Shown: positions 1 to 7,228 of the stretch, piece by piece
Position numbering within the stretch: position 1 is the stretch's first letter
Layout of the letters: the number at the start of each line of letters is the position of its first letter
DNA from: Ignavibacteriae bacterium HGW-Ignavibacteriae-1
GTDB taxonomy: Bacteria > Bacteroidota > Ignavibacteria > Kapaibacteriales > UBA2268
NCBI GenBank assembly: GCA_002839825.1
Contig: PGYU01000014.1
Span: forward strand, 1-64,000
DNA length: 64,000 nt
Direction: 5' to 3'
Made by a program: the position numbers and the translations under genes
Notes under the pieces: generated by a model
Databases searched by the model: none
What the model saw: only the letters and a program-made list of their open reading frames with translations
What the model was told of the DNA's origin: nothing

Positions 1-547
1 TTATAAGTGAAGAAGCTTTTTCAATCACTTTGACTTTCTCATAAGTGTTTACATCCCAAATATGTATTTCACCACCAACTGGGTATGTCGTTTCAGGTTG
101 CAAACTATAAGCAACTAAAGCAGCAATATAATTCTCCGAAACAGTTATAGAATGGTACCATTTAGCTCTCCATTCCTCATATCCTGCATCTAAGGTATGA
201 AGAAGTGCTCCCGTTTGTGTATCCCACACGTAAAGTGTGTTGCCAGAATCAGCGACAAAGAGTCTCCTGCCGTCTCTTGATATATCAAGCATCTCAACTT
301 GTACATCTCGCTTTACCACCAGTCCCTCATACTCCATAACAATATTGCCTGTCTCCGTCAATAGTTTCATTGGCTTAAATCCAGTTGCCGCCACATAAAT
401 AAATTCACCGTCAGGGCTGAATGTCACCGCACGTACAATTCCCCCAATGTGCTTTTTCCACACCAAAGGGTCGGGTTCAGGCTCTTGAGCCAGTGAGAAA
501 CTGCAATATAACATTGCAACAACGAATAAAACAAATGCTCGTTTCAT
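1..547 (-). CDS. Secreted WD40-like repeat protein, C-terminus cut by window edge
   Basis: The frame opens at ATG 547 and runs without a stop to base 1, so about 182 residues are visible and the C-terminus lies outside the window. It begins with a signal peptide (MKRAFVLFVVAMLYCSFSLA) and then carries beta-propeller-like repeats: 'VRAVTFSPDGEFIYVAA', 'VEMLDISRDGRRLFVAD', 'LYVWDTQTGALLHTL', 'IHIWDVNTYEKVKVI'. The 'S.DG' and '.WD' repeats are typical of WD40 propellers. It is probably an exported protein using the propeller for protein contacts; no enzymatic domain is visible. Lipoprotein status is not supported, since no lipobox cysteine follows the signal peptide. Confidence 0.75.
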   Translation of the reverse strand, partial: MKRAFVLFVVAMLYCSFSLAQEPEPDPLVWKKHIGGIVRAVTFSPDGEFIYVAATGFKPMKLLTETGNIVMEYEGLVVKRDVQVEMLDISRDGRRLFVADSGNTLYVWDTQTGALLHTLDAGYEEWRAKWYHSITVSENYIAALVAYSLQPETTYPVGGEIHIWDVNTYEKVKVIEKASSLI

Positions 548-613
548 AAAAATTCTCCCTGAAATACATGTTCCGTATATAAATACTATGACACATGAAT
601 GCCGAAATTATCT

Positions 614-621
614 CAAAATTA
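614..621 (-). promoter_or_regulatory. Candidate -7 element (TAATTTTG) for the WD40-like gene
   Basis: On the minus strand this reads TAATTTTG, matching the Bacteroidota -7 consensus TAnnTTTG. A TTG lies 22 nt upstream at 646-644. The expected transcript start near 609 leaves a leader of about 60 nt before ATG 547. This is a sequence match only. Confidence 0.35.
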
Positions 622-627
622 GGGAAA

Positions 628-650
628 AAAGTTGAAATCCCCTCAACCTT
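628..650 (-). terminator. Weak intrinsic terminator overlapping the channel gene stop
   Basis: Read on the minus strand, AAGGTTGA pairs with TCAACTTT (one G-U pair) around the loop GGGGATT, followed by a run of T. The stop codon of the channel gene lies inside the left arm. The stem is short, so strength is uncertain. Confidence 0.35.
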
Positions 651-1407
651 TATTTTGTTCTTCGATTAACTTACGGAGAGCGATGATTTCGGATTTCAGT
701 TCTTCAACTTCCTTCGAGCCGGCAATCGGGGCATCTTTTTCCTGGGCATCACGACCGATGAAATAGCTGGCAAAGGTGGCAGTGACATAACCGAAAATGC
801 TATATCCGAATATGGTGATTAAAAAAGCTAAGGCGCGCCCCTCAGTCGTTATTGGATGAAATTCGTTACCTGCAGTAATCACCCGCATTGCTGTCCACCA
901 CAGCGCAAGCCCATAATTTGTAAATCCGGGGGTCGGGTTTTCCAGAGCATACATTCCGGCGGCACCGGCAAAGATTACTATCAGAGTAATAACTATCACA
1001 TAACCAAGGGCGCGGCGCTTCATGGTTTTGCCCAAGCTACGCATGCTTCTGTTGAACGAAGATACAATACGCACAAGCCTAATTCCCCGAATGCCGCGTA
1101 AAAGCCTAACAAAGCGAAAAACTCGAAATATTCGTAATGCGGGAATAAACAATGATATTGCTGTGAGCCAATTTTTTTTGAGGAAGGAGAGTTTTTCCGG
1201 GGCGAGTGTAATCTTAATCAGGAAATCTATAATAAATATTCCCCATATGCCAAGACTTACGTATTCAAGCGTCTTGTTTATTCCCCAGACCAACTCAATC
1301 ACAAGTAGTACTAACCAAACAAAACCCAATAAAATCATCGGCCCTTCAAGAATTCGCTCTACCGCAGTGAGCAGCCTTATCCGTTCTCTAAAAATTTCTC
1401 TTAACAT
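643..1407 (-). CDS. Voltage-gated-type ion channel (ion_trans family), non-canonical pore
   Basis: A 254-residue six-helix channel of the ion_trans fold. The S4 voltage sensor is striking: arginines at residues 92, 95, 98, 101, 104, 107, 110 and 113, exactly every third position. The pore helix and filter follow at about 168-184, but the filter reads T178-A-G-N-E-F183 instead of the potassium signature TVGYGD or the sodium-channel TLESW type. S6 follows (about 190-215), then a predicted coiled coil at 231-252 (heptads such as VEELKSEIIALRKLI), which could tetramerise the channel as in bacterial sodium channels. Members of this family with T-x-G-x-E pore loops exist in databases as 'ion transporter' as far as I recall; their selectivity is not known to me. 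It stands alone downstream of the minus-strand gap before the tRNA. Confidence 0.85.
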   Translation of the reverse strand: MLREIFRERIRLLTAVERILEGPMILLGFVWLVLLVIELVWGINKTLEYVSLGIWGIFIIDFLIKITLAPEKLSFLKKNWLTAISLFIPALRIFRVFRFVRLLRGIRGIRLVRIVSSFNRSMRSLGKTMKRRALGYVIVITLIVIFAGAAGMYALENPTPGFTNYGLALWWTAMRVITAGNEFHPITTEGRALAFLITIFGYSIFGYVTATFASYFIGRDAQEKDAPIAGSKEVEELKSEIIALRKLIEEQNKG

Positions 1408-1580
1408 AATTTTGAATTTCTAATAAAAAATATAATAATACCTGGTGAATTTTAATAATGAGGTCTCAAGACATAAACGAATTCATTAATGTTGGATTTG
1501 AAATGGTGAATACTGTTAGTCCTAAAATATATTTACATAAAGTCATCGGAAAAATATTTAAAAAACAACACACCCCCTAA

Positions 1581-1600
1581 CCCCCTCTTGATAGAGGGGG
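1581..1600. repeat. Perfect C/G hairpin inside a dispersed-type repeat
   Basis: CCCCCTCT (1581-1588) and AGAGGGGG (1593-1600) form a perfect 8-bp stem with a 4-nt loop. The surrounding 'ACCCCCTAACCCCCT...' resembles short intergenic repeats I recall from several bacterial genomes. Copy number cannot be judged from this window, where I see one copy. Confidence 0.6.
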
Positions 1601-1629
1601 AACGGGTTTCGGGGTATTTTTGAATTTTA

Positions 1630-1709
1630 CCCACGGTTAAAACCGTGGGCTATGTTTTGGACAGAACACTGTTTAACCATACCCACGAATGAATTCATGG
1701 GCTATGTTT
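1630..1709. repeat. Two REP-like palindromes with shared flank
   Basis: The first copy has a perfect 9-bp stem, CCCACGGTT (1630-1638) and AACCGTGGG (1641-1649), with a 2-nt loop. The second has CCCACGAAT (1682-1690) and ATTCATGGG (1693-1701), with one mismatch and a 2-nt loop. Both are followed directly by CTATGTTT. The conserved outer CCCACG/GTGGG arms, variable inner bases and same flank suggest copies of one dispersed palindromic element. Confidence 0.65.
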
Positions 1710-1748
1710 ATCATGTATTATAGTATGAGAATGAGTCTCAATGAGATT

Positions 1749-1825
1749 TGGTACGCCCGAGTGGATTCGAACCACTGGCCCACAGCTTAGAAGGCTGTTG
1801 CTCTATCCTGCTGAGCTACGGGCGC
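1749..1825 (-). tRNA. tRNA-Arg (anticodon TCT)
   Basis: The minus strand folds as a complete tRNA. The acceptor is GCGCCCG paired with CGGGCGT (G-U at 1-72). The D arm is GCTC...GAGC, the anticodon stem ACAGC/GCTGT has loop CTTCTAA giving anticodon TCT, the variable loop is short, and the T arm is AGTGG-TTCGAAT-CCACT. The discriminator is A and the CCA end is encoded (1751-1749). It reads AGA codons. It is divergent from the SRP RNA gene. Confidence 0.97.
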
Positions 1826-1837
1826 ATAACAGAACTT

Positions 1838-1869
1838 CAAAAATAAGAGTTTTTTGGCAAAAAAACAAA
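1838..1869 (-). promoter_or_regulatory. Bacteroidota-type promoter of tRNA-Arg
   Basis: On the minus strand TTTG (1869-1866) is followed after exactly 20 nt by TATTTTTG (1845-1838). This matches the -33/-7 consensus TTTG and TAnnTTTG known from Bacteroides and Flavobacterium. The predicted start is about 5 nt further on, a few bases ahead of the mature tRNA 5' end at 1825. The divergent ffs promoter has the same two elements and spacing. Confidence 0.78.
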
Positions 1870-1874
1870 TTTAT

Positions 1875-1906
1875 TTTGGTCAGCATGGATTTTTTTCGTA
1901 TTTTTG
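1875..1906 (+). promoter_or_regulatory. Bacteroidota-type promoter of the SRP RNA gene
   Basis: TTTG (1875-1878), a 20-nt spacer and TATTTTTG (1899-1906) lie immediately ahead of the SRP RNA, whose 5' end (about 1912) falls 5-6 nt after the -7 box. That position is what a true promoter for this stable RNA requires. Together with the mirror-image tRNA promoter it fixes the promoter type used in this genome. Confidence 0.8.
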
Positions 1907-1911
1907 AATCA

Positions 1912-2008
1912 GGACCAAGTCCTGTGTGGCTAAGACAAGCCCAATTCCGTCAGGTCCGGAAGGAAGCAGCGGTTAGTTTGCTCTTAGGGTGCATCAGTGC
2001 TTGGTCTC
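1912..2008 (+). ncRNA. ffs: Small signal recognition particle RNA (4.5S type)
   Basis: The conserved SRP domain IV core is present: GTCAGGTCCGGAAGGAAGCAGC-like sequence at about 1949-1970, with the asymmetric and symmetric loops that bind Ffh. The 5' end GGACCAAG pairs with the 3' end CTTGGTCT, closing one long hairpin of about 97 nt, and a run of nine T (2009-2017) follows as terminator. The RNA joins Ffh to deliver nascent membrane proteins. It has no Alu domain, so it is the short bacterial form. Confidence 0.95.
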
Positions 2009-2036
2009 TTTTTTTTTATAATATGATAATTTTTCA

Positions 2037-2044
2037 TATTTTTG
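2037..2044 (+). promoter_or_regulatory. Candidate -7 element (TATTTTTG) for the RNase G gene
   Basis: TATTTTTG is identical to the -7 boxes of the tRNA-Arg and SRP RNA promoters. The -33 position (about 2013-2016) is TTTT rather than TTTG and overlaps the ffs terminator T-run. The predicted start near 2050 gives a leader of about 18 nt. Confidence 0.5.
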
Positions 2045-2067
2045 AATTTTAACATAATGCTGCTTTG

Positions 2068-3717
2068 ATGAAAAAAGAGATTATAATACATTCGGCTATC
2101 AATGAGGTTCGCGTTGCAATTTTAGAAGATGGTGAGTTAGCTGAATTCTTCATCGAAATGCCCAACAAAGAACGTATCATAGGCAACATCTATTATGGAA
2201 AAGTCAACAAAGTAGTAGTCTCGCTCAATGCCGCTTTCATAGACATCGGGCTGAAACAAGATGCCTTTCTCCACTTCTCCGATGCCGATGATTCGCTCGA
2301 AAAAACGATAATTACCGAAGAAGAAGATTCCGAAGAACTCGAAAAGCCAATCCCTTTGGCTGAACCTGTCGAAGAAGACGGGAAAAAAGCAAAACCCAAA
2401 AGCAAAAAGAAAGGCAAGAAAGAGCTTGAAGCACCGAAAGAAATTACAAAAGCGGTAGATGCTTCGCATACTTTCAAGACAAAGCGTTCCGGCGATGTGA
2501 AAATCAACCTTGTCGAAGGCAAAAAAATCGCTGTGCAAATCACTCGCGAAGCTTACGCAAACAAAGGCGTCAAAGTTACGAGCAAGATTGCAATTCCCGG
2601 TCGCTATTTAGTGCTTATGCCCTACGAGAAAATGATTGGTGTGTCGCGAAAAATCGGTTCGTTCCAAGAACGCCGCAGATTACGTTCAGCGGCGAAAAAT
2701 TTTATCGGTGGTGAATTTGGTTGCATTATCCGTACAGCTTCTATAGATAAAAGCGAAGAGGAATTGAAAAAAGATTGGCTCGATTTGATTGAAGTTTGGA
2801 CTGAAATCGACAAAAAAATGAAAGTGAGCACCCCTCCTACTTTGATTTATCAAGATATGCAAATGGCTACAAGTATTGTTAGGGATTTGTTCACACCTAA
2901 CGTTGAAAGAGTTGTTGTGGATTCGAAAAAGCTTTATAAGGAAATTAACGACTATATAAAGAAGGTTTCGCCACATCTTGAAAATAGAATCGAATTTTAC
3001 GAAGGTAGCAGCAGTATTTTTGAGGAATTCAACATCGAAAAGGAATTGCTCAAAAGCTACAAGCGAAGAGTAAATCTTCATGGCGGCGGCGATATTGTTA
3101 TCGAACAAACCGAAGCCATGACAGTTGTGGATGTAAATTCCGGACGTGCAAATGAAAAAGACCAAGAAAAAAATTCATACAAAACAAATATAGAAGCGTG
3201 CAGAGCGATTGCTCGACAGATACGTTTGCGGGATTTGGGCGGCATGGTTGTCATTGATTTCATCGATATGAATGATGACAACAACAGGAAAAAATTATTC
3301 TCCGAAATGAAGAAAGAATTAGCCCGTGACCGTGCCAAAACAACTGTTTATCCGTTGACGCAATTGGGATTGTTGCAAATCACTCGCCATAGGGTCAATC
3401 TGAACGTTGCGGAGAAAATCACCGAAATTTGCCCTACTTGCAAAGGTTTGGGGCGAATAACATCGAAGGCAGTTCTGATAAATGATATTGAACGTTGGTT
3501 GAAAAATTTCCGCAAAACTTCGACCGAATTTCGGATAATGTTGCAATTGCACCCAAGCATTGCCGAATACATTACCGAAGGCACAATTTCGGTCATCTCG
3601 AAGTTTATGATAAAATATTTCGTAAAAATCAAAGTTCAACAAAACGAAATAGTTCCAATAGACCAATTCAAATTCTTTTCTATACGTCAACAAAAAGATA
3701 TTACAAACGACTTTTAG
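2068..3717 (+). CDS. rng: Ribonuclease E/G family endoribonuclease
   Basis: A 549-residue RNase G-like enzyme that cleaves single-stranded RNA in mRNA decay and rRNA maturation. The S1 domain begins near residue 36 and is interrupted by a charged low-complexity insert at about 72-142, acidic then lysine-rich ('KAKPKSKKKGKK'). The DNase I-like catalytic part carries the two metal-binding aspartates, D355 in 'VVDVNSGR' and D397 in 'VVIDFIDM'. The zinc-link cysteines C455 and C458 are in 'CPTCKG', needed for dimer/tetramer assembly in this family. E. coli RNase G has 489 residues, and the insert accounts for most of the difference. I chose ATG 2068; a TTG directly before it (2065) is a less likely start. 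It sits just after ffs and 2 nt before dxr, so the two may be co-transcribed. Confidence 0.93.
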   Translation: MKKEIIIHSAINEVRVAILEDGELAEFFIEMPNKERIIGNIYYGKVNKVVVSLNAAFIDIGLKQDAFLHFSDADDSLEKTIITEEEDSEELEKPIPLAEPVEEDGKKAKPKSKKKGKKELEAPKEITKAVDASHTFKTKRSGDVKINLVEGKKIAVQITREAYANKGVKVTSKIAIPGRYLVLMPYEKMIGVSRKIGSFQERRRLRSAAKNFIGGEFGCIIRTASIDKSEEELKKDWLDLIEVWTEIDKKMKVSTPPTLIYQDMQMATSIVRDLFTPNVERVVVDSKKLYKEINDYIKKVSPHLENRIEFYEGSSSIFEEFNIEKELLKSYKRRVNLHGGGDIVIEQTEAMTVVDVNSGRANEKDQEKNSYKTNIEACRAIARQIRLRDLGGMVVIDFIDMNDDNNRKKLFSEMKKELARDRAKTTVYPLTQLGLLQITRHRVNLNVAEKITEICPTCKGLGRITSKAVLINDIERWLKNFRKTSTEFRIMLQLHPSIAEYITEGTISVISKFMIKYFVKIKVQQNEIVPIDQFKFFSIRQQKDITNDF

Positions 3718-3719
3718 TT

Positions 3720-4886
3720 ATGAATAGAAAGAAAAAAATAGCAATTCTGGGTTCGACAGGCTCTATTGGCGTTCAAACCCTCAATGTGATTTCAAACAAC
3801 CCCGAAATGTTCGACATTTTGTGCTTGACGGCGAACAATAATTTGCCGCTATTGAGCGAACAAATTGCCGAATTCAAACCACGCAAAGTTGTAATTGCAA
3901 ATAAAGCATCATACGATGATTTTGTTCGCCACTACAACTACGATTGCGAAATCACTTACGGTGAAGAAGCCTTAGTGGAAATCGCCGCCAATAATGAAAA
4001 TGATTTGGTGGTTTCGGCGCTTGTGGGATTTAGCGGTGTCATGCCGACCCTTGCTGCTTTGCGAGCAGGAACGGATGTTGCATTGGCAAATAAGGAAACA
4101 TTAGTAGCTGCCGGTGAAATCATGGTCAATTTAGCAAAGAAAACCGGTGCTAAAATAATCGCAATTGATAGCGAGCATAATGCAATTTTGCAGTGTCTCG
4201 CCGGTGAAAATTACGCTGATATCGAAAAAATCATACTCACATCATCCGGTGGACCGTTTCGGAAACGTAATCTCGATGAATATGATTCAATCACAATCAG
4301 CGAGGCACTCAATCATCCGAATTGGAGCATGGGCAGCAAAATTACGATTGATTCTGCAACTATGATGAACAAGGGATTTGAAGTGATTGAAGCACATTGG
4401 CTTTTCGATATTTCGCCCGCTCAAATTGAAGTCGTAATTCATCCGCAATCAATAATTCATTCGTTTGTGCAGTTCAAAGATGCCTCAATCAAGGCACAAA
4501 TGGGTTTGCCCGATATGAGAGTTCCAATTTCCTATGCAATTCATTACCCAAATCGCGTTGCAAACAAATTCCCACGATTGGACTTCATGTCGTTAACCGG
4601 ATTGGATTTTTGGCAGCCGACTCGCGAACGTTATCCATGCCTCTACTTAGCGTATGAATCGCTTCGGATAGGCAAAAATTCTCCTGCTGCATTGAATGCT
4701 GCAAATGAAGTTTGCGTAAGCTCGTTTTTGAAAGATGAAATTAAATTTACAGACATAGCTCGGGTAATTGAAAGTATATTAGAAACTACAGAAATAATTA
4801 CGAATCCTACACTTGAAGACATCGAAATTACGGACAAAATGTCCCGAAGAAAAGCCTCAGAATTTATCAATAATTTAAAAAGATAA
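3720..4886 (+). CDS. dxr: 1-deoxy-D-xylulose 5-phosphate reductoisomerase
   Basis: Converts 1-deoxyxylulose 5-phosphate to methylerythritol 4-phosphate with NADPH, the committing step of the MEP isoprenoid pathway in the cytoplasm. The 388-residue length is normal (E. coli 398). It has the NADPH motif 'LGSTGSIG' near residue 9, the metal/substrate segment 'IDSEHNAIL', and the substrate loop 'SSGGPFR'. The frame stays open upstream into rng, but ATG 3720, 2 nt after the rng stop, puts the Rossmann motif at the expected N-terminal position. rseP follows after 1 nt, a pairing also common elsewhere. The product feeds undecaprenyl phosphate, linking it to uppP in this window. Confidence 0.97.
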   Translation: MNRKKKIAILGSTGSIGVQTLNVISNNPEMFDILCLTANNNLPLLSEQIAEFKPRKVVIANKASYDDFVRHYNYDCEITYGEEALVEIAANNENDLVVSALVGFSGVMPTLAALRAGTDVALANKETLVAAGEIMVNLAKKTGAKIIAIDSEHNAILQCLAGENYADIEKIILTSSGGPFRKRNLDEYDSITISEALNHPNWSMGSKITIDSATMMNKGFEVIEAHWLFDISPAQIEVVIHPQSIIHSFVQFKDASIKAQMGLPDMRVPISYAIHYPNRVANKFPRLDFMSLTGLDFWQPTRERYPCLYLAYESLRIGKNSPAALNAANEVCVSSFLKDEIKFTDIARVIESILETTEIITNPTLEDIEITDKMSRRKASEFINNLKR

Positions 4887-4887
4887 C

Positions 4888-6255
4888 ATGGAACTTATTT
4901 CAAATATATTTTACTTTATCATTGTAATTGGAATACTTGTAGCAGTACACGAATTTGGGCATTTTATAGCAGCTCGGATGACCGGAATGCGTGCAAATGT
5001 ATTTTGCATCGGAATGGGCAAAAGACTTTTCGGTTGGAATAAAATCAACGGCTTTACTTTTGGCAATTTGTCGGACAGCATTGAATTGGGCGAACATACT
5101 GATTATCGGATTGCAGCCTTCCCTATCGGCGGATATGTAAAAATTTCGGGCATGGTTGACGAAAGTTTCGATACAGATTTCGCAGCTTCCGAACCGCAAC
5201 CATATGAATTCAGGTCTAAGGGAACTTTGGCAAAATTATTTGTACTGAGCGCCGGAGTTATAATGAATTTGCTGCTTGCAATTGTAGTGTTTAGTTTCAT
5301 CACTTTCACACAAGGCAAATCGGTAATTGCATCCACAAAATTAGGTAAAATCGAATCTGCAAGCGTAGCTGACCGAATTGGATTAAAAGAAGACGATGAT
5401 ATTTTAAGCGTCAACGGTGTCAAGATAAGTTCTTGGTCTGACTTTGTAGAAACAATCACATTAAAAGAATTCGGCAACGAGCTAAATATTGAATTAAAGC
5501 GCGATGGCGAAATCAAAATCGTCAAAGCTGACGGCACAAAAATTCTGAAAGCATTGGCAAATAAAGAAACGCTCGGAATATCTCCGGGTGGCATATTTGC
5601 ATACGTTGATAATACAATTCCCGGCAAACCCGCTGAAGAAGCCGGAATACAGAAAGGTGACACATTAATTAGCATCAATGGTATCAAAATTAGTGGTTTC
5701 AGCGCACTACAAGATGAATTAAAAGCCAACAAAGGGCAAAAAGTTGAACTTGTTCGCAAAAGACAAAACGATTTTATTACAGATTCGATAGTAAGCGATG
5801 AAAACGGTATGATTGGCGTCCAATTAGGTTATGGTCCTTTCACAACAGTTTCGTACGGATTTTTGGAATCAATCAAAATTGGTACTCTGGAAAGCATTGC
5901 CGCCGTTGACTTGTTGATTAATTCAATCAAGCAAATCATCATGGGCAATCTTTCATTCAAGGAATCTATCGCCGGTCCGGTGATGATAATGGATATGGCA
6001 GGCGAACAAGCAGATCGCGGAATTGATAGTTTTCTACGGTTTTTAGCATTGCTTTCGATTTCATTAGCATTCATGAATATTTTGCCATTTCCCGCTTTAG
6101 ACGGTGGTCATATTATATTCGTTCTGATAGAAGGCATCACAAGACACGAAGTCTCAACAAAAGTAAAAATGGCATTCCAACAAGGCGGCATTATCATTTT
6201 GCTGCTATTTATGGCATTTGTTTTGTTTAATGATATTACTAGATTAATTAAATAG
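4888..6255 (+). CDS. rseP: RseP-type site-2 intramembrane zinc metalloprotease (M50)
   Basis: A 455-residue membrane protease that cuts substrates within the bilayer, classically anti-sigma factors in regulated intramembrane proteolysis. The zinc motif H21-E-F-G-H25 lies in the first transmembrane helix and the third ligand is D405 in 'FPALDGGH'. Two PDZ domains occupy about 125-300 ('IGLKEDDDILSVNG' and 'AGIQKGDTLISINGI'), as in E. coli RseP (450 residues). It lies between dxr and surE. No anti-sigma or sigma gene is visible in the window, so its target is unknown. Confidence 0.95.
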   Translation: MELISNIFYFIIVIGILVAVHEFGHFIAARMTGMRANVFCIGMGKRLFGWNKINGFTFGNLSDSIELGEHTDYRIAAFPIGGYVKISGMVDESFDTDFAASEPQPYEFRSKGTLAKLFVLSAGVIMNLLLAIVVFSFITFTQGKSVIASTKLGKIESASVADRIGLKEDDDILSVNGVKISSWSDFVETITLKEFGNELNIELKRDGEIKIVKADGTKILKALANKETLGISPGGIFAYVDNTIPGKPAEEAGIQKGDTLISINGIKISGFSALQDELKANKGQKVELVRKRQNDFITDSIVSDENGMIGVQLGYGPFTTVSYGFLESIKIGTLESIAAVDLLINSIKQIIMGNLSFKESIAGPVMIMDMAGEQADRGIDSFLRFLALLSISLAFMNILPFPALDGGHIIFVLIEGITRHEVSTKVKMAFQQGGIIILLLFMAFVLFNDITRLIK

Positions 6256-6262
6256 ATGAAAA

Positions 6263-7036
6263 TTGGAAAAAGAACTCAATATTTTAGTTACAAATGATGA
6301 CGGAATCAATTCACCGGGTTTAGAAGTATTAGCACGTGCAGCAAGCAAATTCGGCAAAGTCACAGTATTCGCACCCGATAGACAGCAAAGTGCAGTAAGT
6401 AGCGCCTTGACTATAAATCGCCCTCTGAAGGTGCAAAAGCATTTCAAGAATCGAGAATTTTTCGGTTATGCCGTTGATGGTACTCCGGCAGATTGCGTAA
6501 AAATGGCACTCACTACCCTACTCGAAATTAAGCCCGATTTGATACTTTCCGGTATCAATCACGGCAAAAACACCTCAATCAACGTTATGTACTCGGGCAC
6601 TGTTGCCGCTGCTGTTGAGGGCGTTATGGCCGGTATAAATTCGATAGCTTTCTCGGTCACTTCTCACAGCATTAATGTAGATATGGCTGCAGCTGAAGAA
6701 TATGCACTCAAAATTATCGAAAGCGTTGTTTCCCGAAGTTGGGATACCAAAATACTACTCAATGTGAATATTCCGGCAATCGAAGCTAGCTCAATAAGAG
6801 GAATCCGCGTCACCAAATTAGCAAAATCCTATTGGAATGATTGGTTTGAACGAAGAGAAGACCCATTCGGAAACGAATATTTTTGGTTTGCCGGCGATTA
6901 TATTACATCAGACCATGATAAAGAGACCGATGATACTGCGATTGAAGACAGATTTGTTTCCGTTACGCCATTAAAGTTTCTTTTTGATGACGTAGATACA
7001 ATTAAAAAGATAAAATTCGTAGAAAGTTTGAGCTAA
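6263..7036 (+). CDS. surE: 5'/3'-nucleotidase SurE
   Basis: A metal-dependent phosphatase acting on nucleoside monophosphates, often linked to stationary-phase survival. The signature 'LVTNDDGINSPG' holds the metal-binding aspartates near residues 11-12, and 'SGINHGKN' and 'YSGTVAAA' are also typical. The 257-residue length is normal. The only start able to supply the N-terminus is TTG 6263: an in-frame stop lies at 6257, and the nearby ATG 6256 is in another frame. So this gene appears to begin at TTG, 7 nt after rseP. The start is less sure than the identity. Confidence 0.93.
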   Translation: MEKELNILVTNDDGINSPGLEVLARAASKFGKVTVFAPDRQQSAVSSALTINRPLKVQKHFKNREFFGYAVDGTPADCVKMALTTLLEIKPDLILSGINHGKNTSINVMYSGTVAAAVEGVMAGINSIAFSVTSHSINVDMAAAEEYALKIIESVVSRSWDTKILLNVNIPAIEASSIRGIRVTKLAKSYWNDWFERREDPFGNEYFWFAGDYITSDHDKETDDTAIEDRFVSVTPLKFLFDDVDTIKKIKFVESLS

Positions 7037-7038
7037 TC

Positions 7039-7212
7039 ATGAGGAAAATGATAAAATTGGAAACAATAATTACTGTCAGAGAAGCTGAAACAAAATTGCG
7101 AGGAATCACTCATACTATCATTAGAGAGATGTTCAAAAAAAAATGGAGTCTTCCTATTTCCATAAAAAATGCAATATGCTACCATACTACAAGTATGGTT
7201 GTCTTCTGTTAA
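7039..7212 (+). CDS. Doubtful small open frame, 57 residues
   Basis: An ATG-started frame begins 2 nt after the surE stop and ends 16 nt before the kinase start, filling the gap. The product would be basic in the middle ('IIREMFKKKWSLP') with a hydrophobic tail ending in cysteine. I recognise no family, see no Shine-Dalgarno, and codon content does not argue for or against it. It may simply be open by chance. Confidence 0.22.
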   Translation: MRKMIKLETIITVREAETKLRGITHTIIREMFKKKWSLPISIKNAICYHTTSMVVFC

Positions 7213-7228
7213 ATTTGAGGCAATAATA

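Larger units (their letters stand above)
1408..1748. other. Non-coding gap with palindromic repeats
   Basis: This 341-base stretch between the channel gene start and tRNA-Arg holds no convincing gene. Its left part (1408-1570) is plain A+T-rich sequence; its right part holds a C/G-rich hairpin and two copies of a short palindrome, listed separately. Confidence 0.7.

Noticed and set aside
1741-2052. A 103-residue plus-strand open frame
   Set aside because: It lies across the tRNA-Arg and SRP RNA genes, whose structures explain the sequence fully.
2137-2543. Long minus-strand frames opposite rng
   Set aside because: Antisense shadows caused by codon bias; the products match no family.
3495-3719. 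A 75-codon N-terminal extension of the dxr frame
   Set aside because: It overlaps the RNase G C-terminus in another frame, and the Rossmann motif is correctly placed if translation begins at ATG 3720.
7210-7217. TAAATTTG as a promoter of the histidine kinase
   Set aside because: It would overlap the GAGG ribosome-binding site and put the transcript start only a few bases from ATG 7229.
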